The notes beneath the pieces were generated by a model. The model was not told the DNA's origin and searched no databases. It saw only the letters and a list, made by a program, of their open reading frames with translations. Shown here one piece after another: positions 40,601 through 45,753 of a stretch of 45,753 bases of DNA; within the stretch, counting starts at the first letter, position 1; each line of letters opens with the position of its first letter. Source of the DNA: Bacteroidales bacterium (GTDB taxonomy: Bacteria > Bacteroidota > Bacteroidia > Bacteroidales > P3); NCBI GenBank assembly GCA_017645585.1, contig JAGCOF010000049.1, positions 1 to 45,753 of the forward strand, written 5' to 3'. A program made the translations under genes and the position numbers.

Positions 40601-42403
40601 CTTGTTGGTCACCTCAACGTCGACGTTGACGCGGGGCTGCATGATGCCGTAGCCCGAGTCCACGCGGCGGCCGTCGGGACTCAACTGCGCGCGGTTGAGC
40701 GGATGCGCCATAGCCCCGATGAGCTTCTGTGCCGAGTAGAGCACCAGCTCGGTGTCGGTGTCGAGGGTGATAATGAATTTGATTGGTGAGTTGTCGGTTG
40801 TCAGTTGTCGGTTGTAGGTAGGGCTGCCGCCACCTTGCATATTACTATCAGCTGACAGCTGACAACTGACAACTGATTTCAGCCATGCTGAAATCGTCTC
40901 GCAGCGGAAACGCTTCTGCTTGTCGGCCTCGCTGGTCTGACCCAGCACCAGGTCGTTGAAGTGCAGGATGGCGCCGCGCTTGCGTTCGTGGCCCAACCAT
41001 GTCTGTTCGCCCTCGCTCCAAGCACGGCGACGATAGACGAAGTTGAAGATGGGAACTCCGTACTTCTCATTGAGTTCCTTGACCTTCTGCAGGCCTGCGT
41101 CGACCACTTCCTGGTCCCACGGAGCATCTGCCTCCTTGTAGGCCGCCGCGTCGCCGATAAGGGTATAGTAGAGGTTCTGCGGACGGCTTTCGAGGCGCTG
41201 GAAGGCACGATTTCCTCCCTTGAGGTCGGATTCCGCACCTGAGGCGCGGTTGATGTTGCTCAGGTAGTAGACCTCAAGCTGTTCCAGCAACTCCAACGTC
41301 TTGGCCTTGTTCTTCAGGATGGTGGGCATAATGACCATCGTGGTGTATTCCTTGGGAATGAGGCCGTCCTTGAATTTGATTTTGAAGGTATTCACGGGCT
41401 TGTGCAGCTTGCCCAGCAGCCAATTGAAGAGGTCTATCACCACCTGGCTCATCGGCACCCATAGCAGCAGCGCCATCACTCCAAACACAATCCAATTGGT
41501 GCCGTAGTTGCCTTTAGGGGCCGGCACCCCATAGCCCGCTACCGAAGCTATCGTCACCGACAGCGCCAACGAGGCCAACACCACAATCCACACATAGCTG
41601 TGGGCACGGGCACTCCACTTCTTCGGCGGAAAAAGCTGCCAGCCGACATGCTCGCCGCGCTCGTCGGCCTGCCGGACCAACATTTTGACCAGGTCGTATT
41701 CCGTTTTTCGTTTATCGTTTTTCTGTTTTCTTGACAGGCGGACAATCCTGTTGCGGTAGTCGTCTTTGGTGCGGTCGTACATCTGGTCGTACATGCCGGC
41801 CCGCTCGGCCTTGAGTGTTTTCTCCGAGAAGCTGACGGCGTCGACCAGCTCGGCCATGGGCAGCCGTGTCATCTTGCGCAGCGAGTTGAAGATGTTCATC
41901 ATCTGCAGGTTCTGGCGGGCCGCCTGCTCGAGGCGGGCGGCACCGAAGCGCGCCTTGTCGGTCGGCGAGTAGCGGTAGGCCTGCTCGCGCTCCAATTCGC
42001 CGCACAATGTGGCCAGCTCGTGGATGAGCAACAGCTTGCACAGAGGCAGCAGGGCGGTCACCTCGGGGTAGGAAAGATAGTCTTTTTCGCGCTGCTGCAC
42101 CTGGGCCAGGTAGCGGAACAGCAGCGCCTTGTCCACCTCGTAGTGGCACCGCTTGAGGTAGTTGGCCAGGAGGTCCCACATCTGTTGCAGCCTTGCGCGC
42201 TCCACGCGCCACTCGCCTTTCCCGATGCTCCGCAATTCGTTGCGCAACACTTTCTCCTGCTCGCTGATCATGTAGTAGTTGTCGAGCACCCATTCGTTGG
42301 TGCTGCCCACCAGCCGCTGGCTTTTCGTCTCCTCGACCAGCAGCATGTAGTAGTGCGTCACTTGGCGCACGCTCTGTTTGAATATGTTGTGTATGCTCTT
42401 CAT
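34610..42403 (-). CDS. Cyclic beta-1,2-glucan synthase-like giant enzyme (GT84 + glucoamylase-like + GH94)
   Basis: At 2597 residues this is close to the NdvB/Cgs size of about 2800. In order: a helical N-terminal region (1-260); membrane spans at about 267-290 and 303-325; a GT84-type transferase with TLDTDTEL (545-553) and HHRWTRGDWQ (694-703); more spans at 736-757, 770-790, 875-920; a glucoamylase-like domain (about 960-1340, with HYAHHQGMILASLANYL) that in NdvB does the cyclising transglycosylation; and GH94 phosphorylase modules (about 1385-2590) with GCGDWNDGMSS near residue 2289. It should polymerise glucose from UDP-glucose at the inner membrane. Four period-7 arrays lie inside the gene in frame. 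Product linkage is inferred from the family. Confidence 0.88.
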   Translation of the reverse strand: MKSIHNIFKQSVRQVTHYYMLLVEETKSQRLVGSTNEWVLDNYYMISEQEKVLRNELRSIGKGEWRVERARLQQMWDLLANYLKRCHYEVDKALLFRYLAQVQQREKDYLSYPEVTALLPLCKLLLIHELATLCGELEREQAYRYSPTDKARFGAARLEQAARQNLQMMNIFNSLRKMTRLPMAELVDAVSFSEKTLKAERAGMYDQMYDRTKDDYRNRIVRLSRKQKNDKRKTEYDLVKMLVRQADERGEHVGWQLFPPKKWSARAHSYVWIVVLASLALSVTIASVAGYGVPAPKGNYGTNWIVFGVMALLLWVPMSQVVIDLFNWLLGKLHKPVNTFKIKFKDGLIPKEYTTMVIMPTILKNKAKTLELLEQLEVYYLSNINRASGAESDLKGGNRAFQRLESRPQNLYYTLIGDAAAYKEADAPWDQEVVDAGLQKVKELNEKYGVPIFNFVYRRRAWSEGEQTWLGHERKRGAILHFNDLVLGQTSEADKQKRFRCETISAWLKSVVSCQLSADSNMQGGGSPTYNRQLTTDNSPIKFIITLDTDTELVLYSAQKLIGAMAHPLNRAQLSPDGRRVDSGYGIMQPRVNVDVEVTNKSRYAQLMAGLGGLDVYTTASFELYQDIFNEGSFCGKGIYDLRVFQQVLKGTFPENLILSHDLLEGCHIRCGLINDVELFDDNPSNYIDDAKRHHRWTRGDWQIIGWLKDTVRNERGERVKNQVNTIGRWKIFDNLRRSVLSLALMLTIFAGYTLSLLTSHLSPLNPACYVLIALVAVASPIVFFIIGQITTLPRFGKRYRYYMTLMRGFKVILYRSMVQFALLPKEAWMYTDAAVRACYRMWFSHRDLLAWITSDEAARSTKGTMGDYLGKFWFNYVASAALILLCLFSVHTSTASAAFTTGATLFCVLLWCGAPLLMYRLGRKFPQDRHTLNAKETDEVRRLAKDTWHFFDTLITPDTHYLIPDNYQLGREPLTDYKTSPTNIGYSLTAVVSAARLGYITDDEAVRRLEHIVDTVTRLEKWNGHLFNWYDIHSLKALPNYFISTCDSGNFVACLHVVKGWLAQSATPTAQSETADTHPAMLAARVQRLIDETDFTKLYNPELDVFSIGYDHGAHCLLPYHYNNYASEARLTSFLTIAQGDAPYKHWFCLDKTLVQYRGYKGVASWYGTLFEYFMPLIFLPTYRHTLMDETYSFALRAQRAFVKNAKPQKQTQKLPWGISETAYNELDDAQNYKYHAFGVPYLKFQNTTPDRIVVSPYSSLMTIGVDDRAVYENMCRFRSMGMYDEFGFYESYDAEDHVAVRAHYAHHQGMILASLANYLCDHCLQHYFMQAPVMRSMETLLKEKAQVKPYIDLKVTKYKRYQYSKVQTESDAREYDGVANVPEIGVVSNGEYTVMLNDRGSGFSRYRNILINRYRKVSADHYGCYLFIRNLRDDRLWSATYAPLDVLPDGYRVSFASDKIGFLRRDGGIETQTEITVLKDHMAELRRYTFTNNTNEDVELELTTYGEVVLSPRGEDESHRVFNAMKIRSEYDAGHQALVFSRPASAGVHHYVLHKLWIEGTETEEQDTDNRVEYETSRLKFLGRGGSLAHADIIESHRTLTGTVGTTLDPVMSMRRRVLVPAGKEVEVYVMTAFAKSKEQLLHVVEQYRSAMDVNYAFETASVFNNMRTSMSTLKGVHMRLYNNIAKYIGQTATLGNDRPQLLAQNTLSQSGLWRFGISGDLAIVLMEVDSMAKSGFAKEMLRAFEYYKVHGMMLDLVIINDAVGDEHDSLTHFIRNMADTEHLWSTHSVAGKVYVLDGSDVSREERVLLRTVARLVFDTGEGLTIEQQLERLEAANQHYQDKIEYPALRPKREFRVWSSLDYYNQYGGFDREGRDYVVTNTNTPMPWVNVIANPQFGCVVSSTMSGFTFARNAQQFKLTGWSNDMVRDSASEMLLIGRRQFVPATARHSQGWSAFDAEYDDLKVNVRVFVAVERMEKYYQIRLENKLDRPQEVQLDMVYKLVLGDSEERTARYLYSEWDEASNTLRVRNVYHPVYRDSWVLLSATEPLTDVSLNYPNRKRLGLTVDIAAQSEKELAFVMAVSDGGYTPQSTIKNINEEYDRVVAFWDDRLTHIQVETPDRSFNYMLNRWYLYQVYSSRLFARAGFYQVGGATGFRDQLQDVMSLLYRDPAYARRQILDHAAHQFAEGDVLHWWHESMKMGARTTFSDDYLWLVFVTYQYVKVTGDTSILNEQVPFCQAEQLRPDEAERGVNYTVGSDSVSLYEHLRRSMNRAMSRIGAHGLPLMGCGDWNDGMSSVGVGGKGESVWVAFFLADLLPKMEQLTQMTPGADLSYCEELSAFRRGLVDAIQRSAWDGAWFLRAWYDNGDPMGSRNSVECQIDLICQAWSILTDVATPEQKASIMRETDRRLVNREHEIIQLLTPAFRNSNPSPGYIMNYPEGVRENGGQYTHGAMWYIMAKLKEGRIDEAYYLYSLINPVHRTQTLADVLKYKVEPYCIAADIYSNPQHPGRGGWTWYTGSASWAYKTGIENILGFRKEGDRLTIDPHIPSEWQGYTLRYRHGSSTYVIKVTSGQAVIPTVIDLVDDGQVHEIEIGK
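38758..38792 (-). repeat. Period-7 array in the NdvB-like gene (1)
   Basis: Plus-strand units gtttttg, ggtttgt, ttttggg, gttttgc, gtttttg. They encode the basic, Gln-rich stretch NAKPQKQTQKLP near residues 1206-1217 in the glucoamylase-like domain. Confidence 0.6.
40113..40140 (-). repeat. Period-7 array in the NdvB-like gene (2)
   Basis: Units ggtgaga three times and agtgaga once, in seven-base steps. In frame they encode LLTSHLSPL between two membrane spans (residues about 757-765). The unit equals that of the cassette in the prenyl synthetase gene. Confidence 0.75.
40790..40876 (-). repeat. Period-7 inverted cassette in the NdvB-like gene (3)
   Basis: Left arm: gttgtcg, gttgtca, gttgtcg, gttgtag. 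The right arm (40847-40876), read as reverse complement, is cagttgt, cagttgt, cagctgt, cagctga. It encodes SVVSCQLSADSNMQGGG and TYNRQLTTDNS (residues about 511-539), directly before the conserved FIITLDTDTEL catalytic strand of the transferase. Confidence 0.8.
41703..41730 (-). repeat. Period-7 array in the NdvB-like gene (4)
   Basis: Plus-strand units gtttttc, gtttatc, gtttttc, tgttttc. They encode the Lys/Arg-rich RKQKNDKRKTEYD (residues about 225-237). The unit matches the intergenic array at 34584. Confidence 0.65.
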
Positions 42404-42522
42404 TGGTTGTCACGAAGGAAATAGAAATGCAAAGGTACGAAAAAAAAACGATAGCGGCAGGATTTTTTTTACAGCACGCGCGGTGTGTGTGTGGCGGGCC
42501 GGCGGCCCCGAAAAAATTTTTT

Positions 42523-42555
42523 TTTGGTGTTGTGCCGATTGTTGTGTATCTTTGC
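42523..42555 (+). promoter_or_regulatory. Promoter of the GH97 gene
   Basis: TTTG at 42523-42526, 20 bases, TATCTTTGC at 42547-42555. The divergent NdvB-like gene has a possible -7 element TACCTTTGC on the minus strand at 42429-42437 without a clear TTTG partner. Confidence 0.8.
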
Positions 42556-42583
42556 ACCCTGATTCAAAATGGCAATATGGTAT

Positions 42584-45004
42584 ATGAAGACACGTTTGAT
42601 GCTCTTGTTGTTGATGTTAATGATTGCCCTGGGCGCGGGGGCGCAGACGCTGGAGAGCCCCGACGGGCGGCTGGAGGCGCGGTTCGAGCTGCGCGAGGGG
42701 GTACCCTACTACAGCCTCTACCGCGAGGGACGGGCGGTGGTGCTGCCGTCGAGGATGGGCTTCGAGCTGGAGTGGCGCGACGACCTGGCGCACGCCTTCG
42801 TGCTCAAGGGGGTGGAGCGCAGCTCGTTCGACGAGGTGTGGCGTCCCGTGTGGGGCGAGGAGGGGCGTGTGCGCAACCGCTACAACGAGATGCTGGTGAC
42901 GCTGGAGCAGCCGGCGGGGGCGGTGGCGAGCGCCGACGGGCGTTCGAAGACGCTGCCCACGGTGATGCAGCTGCGCTTCCGCCTCTACGACGACGGCCTC
43001 GGTTTTCGTTATGAATTCCCGATGCGCCGCGAGGGGGTGGACAACGCGCTGGTGTGCTTCTGGTTCAAGGAGGAGTTGACGGAGTTCCGGATGACGGGCG
43101 ACCACACGGCGTGGTGGATCCCGGGCGACTACGACACGCAGGAGTACAACTACACCTGCAGCCGGCTGAGCCAGATCGACAGCCTGTGGGAGAAGAGCCA
43201 CGAGCACGGCGGCTGGCCGTGGACGGCTTTCTCGCGTACCGGTGTGCAGACGGCCCTGCAGATGCGCACCGACGACGGCCTCTACATCAACATCCACGAG
43301 GCCGCCACGCTGGACTACCCGACGATGCACCTCAATCTGGATTGCGTTAATGCGTCAATGCGTGATTGCGTTAATGCGTCAATGCTTGATTGCGTTAATG
43401 CGTCATTGCGTAATTGCGTTAATGCGTCAATGCGTGATTGCGTTAATGCTGACACATTGACGCAATCCCACAACGACGCATTCGTGCTCCGCACATGGCT
43501 CTGCCCCGACGCTGCGGGCTACAAGGGCCGCTTGCAGGCTCCGTGCCACACCCCCTGGCGCACGGTGATGGTGTGCGAGCGGGCCACCGACGTGCTGCGT
43601 TCGCGCCTGATCCTCAACCTCAACGAGCCGTGCGCCCTGGAGGATGTCAGCTGGATCCACCCGGTGAAGTACATGGGTGTGTGGTGGGAGATGATCAGCG
43701 GCAAGAGCACCTGGAGCTACACTAATGAATACCCGTCGGTGCGGCTCGGCGAGACCGACTTCGAGCACGCCACCCCCAACGGCACCCACGGCGCCAACAA
43801 CGCCAATGTGCGCCGCTACATCGACTTTGCCGCCCAGCACGGCTTCGACGCCCTCCTCATCGAGGGGTGGAATGTCGGCTGGGAGGATTGGTACGGCAAG
43901 CAGAAGGAGTTCGTCTTCGACTTCCTCACCCCCTACCCCGACTTCGACCTACCGGCGCTGAACCGCTATGCCCATGAGAAAGGCATCCGCCTCATCATGC
44001 ATCATGAGAGCAGCGCCTCGACGGTCAACTACGAGCGCTGGATGGAGCAGGCCTACACACTGATGAACCACTACGGCTACGACGCCGTGAAGAGCGGCTA
44101 TGTGGGCACCATCATCCCCTTTGCCGAAGGGCACTACAGCCAGCCCATCAACAACCACTACCACTACGCCATCGTCGAGGCCGCCAAGCACCACATCATG
44201 GTCAACGCCCACGAGGCGGTGCGCCCCACGGGCCTCTGCCGCACGTGGCCCAACATGATTGGCAACGAGAGCGCTATGGGCACCGAGTTCCGCGAGCGCA
44301 TCCATCCCGGCCACACCTCCATCCTGCCCTTCACCCGTCTGCAGGGCGGCCCGATGGACTACACGCCCGGCATCTTCGAGCCCGACATGGGCAAGATTGT
44401 GCCCTGGGGCGGCAAGATGAGCCACACCATCTGCAACCAGCTGGGCCTCTATGTCACCTTCTACTCGCCGCTGCAGATGGCCGCCGACTTCCCCGAACAC
44501 TACGAGCCCTACCTCGACGCCTTCCAATTCATCAAGGACGTGGCCGTCGACTGGGACACCAGCATCTACCTCTACGCCGAGCCGGGCGACTACATCGTCA
44601 CCGCCCGCAAGCCCAAGGTGTCGTCGTTGAACAAGGCCGCCGAGGGAGTGGTTCGGTTACCTGACGGCAAGAAAGGCGTCATCAGCAATGCAGCACAGTA
44701 TGTGTATGGTGTTGATGGGGCTGATGGGCTTGAAGGGATGGTGCCGTTGGACACTTGGTATATCGGCGGCATCACCGACGAGACCGCCCGCGAGTTCAGC
44801 GTCAAGCTCGACTTCCTGCAGCCGGGCAAGACCTACGACGCCATCATCTACGCCGACGCCAAGGACGCCAGCGGCCTCCCCGGCGAGGGCTACAACCCGC
44901 AGGCCTACACCATCACCAACAAGAAAGTGACCAGCAAGACCACCCTCAAACTGAAGATGGCCCCCTGCGGCGGCTTTGCCGTCAGCATCCGCGAGCGCAA
45001 GTAG
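42584..45004 (+). CDS. Glycoside hydrolase family 97 (SusB-like inverting alpha-glucosidase)
   Basis: The product has 806 residues from the ATG that begins a signal peptide (MKTRLMLLLLMLMIALGAGAQ); an ATG five codons earlier is in frame. An N-terminal beta-sandwich precedes a TIM barrel (HPVKYMGVWWEMISG, LIEGWNVGWEDWYG) and a C-terminal beta domain. Three Glu line up with the inverting SusB set: Glu475 in HHESSAS, Glu544 in NAHEAVRP, Glu562 in GNESAMGTEF. Family members cleave alpha-glucosides in the periplasm. No SusC/D pair is adjacent. A 14-unit period-8 array encodes repeated DCVNASMR inside the N-terminal sandwich. Confidence 0.95.
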   Translation: MKTRLMLLLLMLMIALGAGAQTLESPDGRLEARFELREGVPYYSLYREGRAVVLPSRMGFELEWRDDLAHAFVLKGVERSSFDEVWRPVWGEEGRVRNRYNEMLVTLEQPAGAVASADGRSKTLPTVMQLRFRLYDDGLGFRYEFPMRREGVDNALVCFWFKEELTEFRMTGDHTAWWIPGDYDTQEYNYTCSRLSQIDSLWEKSHEHGGWPWTAFSRTGVQTALQMRTDDGLYINIHEAATLDYPTMHLNLDCVNASMRDCVNASMLDCVNASLRNCVNASMRDCVNADTLTQSHNDAFVLRTWLCPDAAGYKGRLQAPCHTPWRTVMVCERATDVLRSRLILNLNEPCALEDVSWIHPVKYMGVWWEMISGKSTWSYTNEYPSVRLGETDFEHATPNGTHGANNANVRRYIDFAAQHGFDALLIEGWNVGWEDWYGKQKEFVFDFLTPYPDFDLPALNRYAHEKGIRLIMHHESSASTVNYERWMEQAYTLMNHYGYDAVKSGYVGTIIPFAEGHYSQPINNHYHYAIVEAAKHHIMVNAHEAVRPTGLCRTWPNMIGNESAMGTEFRERIHPGHTSILPFTRLQGGPMDYTPGIFEPDMGKIVPWGGKMSHTICNQLGLYVTFYSPLQMAADFPEHYEPYLDAFQFIKDVAVDWDTSIYLYAEPGDYIVTARKPKVSSLNKAAEGVVRLPDGKKGVISNAAQYVYGVDGADGLEGMVPLDTWYIGGITDETAREFSVKLDFLQPGKTYDAIIYADAKDASGLPGEGYNPQAYTITNKKVTSKTTLKLKMAPCGGFAVSIRERK
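43339..43482 (+). repeat. Period-8 inverted array in the GH97 gene
   Basis: Fourteen units in perfect eight-base steps cycle through tgattgcg, ttaatgcg, tcaatgcg. A mirrored segment follows (TGACACATTGACGCAATC, 43449-43466; its reverse complement is GATTGCGTCAATGTGTCA). Three units equal 24 bases, so the protein repeats every 8 residues (DCVNASMR, DCVNASML, NCVNASMR). About 45 residues are added within the N-terminal domain. Confidence 0.85.
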
Positions 45005-45035
45005 GTTTCTCGGAACCATCCCATAGCTCATGAAT

Positions 45036-45069
45036 AAAAATGCTCGTTGATTCAACGGGCATTTTTTTT
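45036..45069 (+). terminator. Terminator after GH97
   Basis: AAAATGCTCGTTGA and TCAACGGGCATTTT pair with one mismatch, followed by a T-run of eight. The A-run on the other side makes it potentially bidirectional. Confidence 0.9.
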
Positions 45070-45130
45070 GCCCCTTCCCGTCTCCGACACGTTAGGGCAA
45101 ATTTGTTTTCCGTGTCTCACGAAAAGTGTG

Positions 45131-45139
45131 TATCTTTGC
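45131..45139 (+). promoter_or_regulatory. -7 element TATCTTTGC of the small lipoprotein gene
   Basis: TATCTTTGC lies 23 bases before the ATG at 45163. The nearest TTTG (45102-45105) is 25 bases upstream, longer than usual. Confidence 0.7.
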
Positions 45140-45162
45140 ACCGTCATCTAAAAAGGTCAACT

Positions 45163-45618
45163 ATGAAAAAACTACTGTTTTGGTTGCTGACGGTCACTGT
45201 TGTGGCGAGCTTCTTTGTGTCGTGTGGCAACAGAGGCAACGTGAAGGAGTCTCCCGAGGCCATTGCCGAGCGCGTCTGGAACCTCAGTCAGTTCCGGCCC
45301 GACGGCTTCACCGTCGATGTGCGCACCATGGAGATGCCCACCGAGGGCATCGCCGTCGCCTATGCCGCCACGCAAGGCTGTCATTCCCGCGAGGGTCTCG
45401 TGGCTGTGGTGAAGCACGCATTGGAGCACAACGGCTACGTGGGCGGCTGGTATGACAGCGTGAGCGGCCTCTACTACTTCGATAGCACGCGCCTCTTCCC
45501 CGAAGAGCAGCACGACGAAGCCCTGCAGTTTGCTCGCGACAACGGCCAGCTGGCCGTCTACGTCCTCTCTACGGGCGAGGAAATCCGCCTCGACCAGCAG
45601 ATACCAATAGCCGCATAG
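45163..45618 (+). CDS. Small lipoprotein of unknown function
   Basis: This 151-residue protein has a signal peptide and lipobox SFFVSC (Cys21). The mature domain (AIAERVWNLSQFRPDGFTVDVRTMEMPTEGIAVAYAATQGCHSREGLVAVVKHAL ... GGWYDSVSGLYYFDSTRLFPEE ... YVLSTGEEIRL) looks like a compact alpha/beta fold. I do not recognise a named family with certainty. The start at 45163 is chosen because it follows the promoter and gives the lipoprotein signal; the frame extends further upstream without support. It is a single-gene unit, with terminators before and after. Confidence 0.85.
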   Translation: MKKLLFWLLTVTVVASFFVSCGNRGNVKESPEAIAERVWNLSQFRPDGFTVDVRTMEMPTEGIAVAYAATQGCHSREGLVAVVKHALEHNGYVGGWYDSVSGLYYFDSTRLFPEEQHDEALQFARDNGQLAVYVLSTGEEIRLDQQIPIAA

Positions 45619-45629
45619 TGAAAGGTATA

Positions 45630-45661
45630 AAACGGGTGCTAATGGCTTTCAGCACCCGTTT
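45630..45661. terminator. Terminator after the small lipoprotein
   Basis: AAACGGGTGCT and AGCACCCGTTT are perfect 11-base reverse complements around a 10-base loop. Only short T/A stretches flank it, and it probably works in both directions. Confidence 0.85.
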
Positions 45662-45703
45662 AAATTAGAGGTTACATCACCTCTTCATAGTCAATGTCGG
45701 TGA

Positions 45704-45753
45704 CTATTGTTTCAACTCATATCCTGTGCTGCGGCCACCTGCATCGGTGCGGA
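45704..45753 (-). CDS. Possible C-terminal end of a gene entering from the right
   Basis: On the minus strand one frame reads RTDAGGRSTGYELKQ and then TAG. Another frame ends in VETIVTDIDYEEVM and TAA (45672) but is closed upstream by TGA. Either could be the true end, or a frameshift could join them. The stretch is too short to name a family. Position behind a bidirectional terminator supports a convergent gene here. Confidence 0.35.
   Translation of the reverse strand, partial: RTDAGGRSTGYELKQ

Noticed and set aside
43339-43482. Diversity-generating retroelement variable region
   Set aside because: No template repeat, no adenine-directed variation pattern and no reverse transcriptase in the window. 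The array is a simple 8-base periodic repeat.
44704-44740. Further repeat array in the GH97 gene (VDGADGLEG)
   Set aside because: The step is 9 bases, in register with codons, so it is adequately explained by protein-level GD repeats.

Overview
The window reads as chromosome of an uncultured Bacteroidales-type Bacteroidota. The evidence is the repeated promoter form TTTG, about 19-21 bases, TAnnTTTGC; a secreted protease with a type IX secretion (T9SS) sorting tail; GH97 and GH3/beta-lactamase enzymes; and Bacteroidota families such as Omp28, DUF4254, a DUF6029-like barrel and a long NusB. Most genes are visibly G+C-rich. One island at about 22.1-24.3 kb, and a smaller gene at 11.7 kb, are clearly A+T-rich.

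Layout. 1-1.3 kb: end of a 2-oxoglutarate:ferredoxin oxidoreductase operon (korA, korB). 1.4-7.2 kb: a tight plus-strand run of an S8 protease, a membrane protein, rnhB, a small conserved gene, dapA and a short polyprenyl synthetase. 7.2-10.4 kb: a secreted thioredoxin, an outer-membrane barrel and an Omp28 lipoprotein. 10.4-16.2 kb: a MATE exporter, a small barrel protein, a three-part patatin, DUF4254 and a GT9 glycosyltransferase. 16.2-19.8 kb, minus strand: tRNA(CAT), and an MBOAT, SGNH and anmK operon. 19.9-22 kb: a Thr/Ser/Gly-rich secreted protein and a nucleoside phosphorylase. 22.1-24.2 kb, minus strand: two A+T-rich secreted-protein genes behind a good promoter and a long structured leader. 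24.2-24.8 kb: a non-coding patch full of hairpins and repeats. 24.8-34 kb, minus strand: a TerB/DnaJ protein, the GH3/beta-lactamase fusion, coaE, YbbR, yajC, DUF1573, nusB and leuS. 34.3-42.4 kb: a TIGR04076 gene and a 2597-residue NdvB-like cyclic glucan synthase. 42.6-45.6 kb, plus strand: GH97 and a small lipoprotein. The window ends in a probable gene end on the minus strand.

The most unusual pattern is at DNA level. At least 17 short arrays of degenerate tandem units with a period of 7, 8 or 11 bases are scattered through the window. Many have two arms that are reverse complements of each other. They fill gaps between co-directional genes, often directly upstream of a start codon, and also sit in frame inside at least six genes: the prenyl synthetase, MATE, patatin, DnaJ, NdvB (four copies) and GH97. 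Since 7, 8 and 11 are not multiples of three, the repeats arise at DNA level and the protein repeats are a by-product. Three copies of a CGTGCACGAyATAAAT motif each lead directly into a 7-base array. This looks like a family of small mobile or self-propagating repeats that I cannot assign to a named class. The second candidate for something undescribed is the structured leader of the A+T-rich operon at 23.9-24.2 kb.
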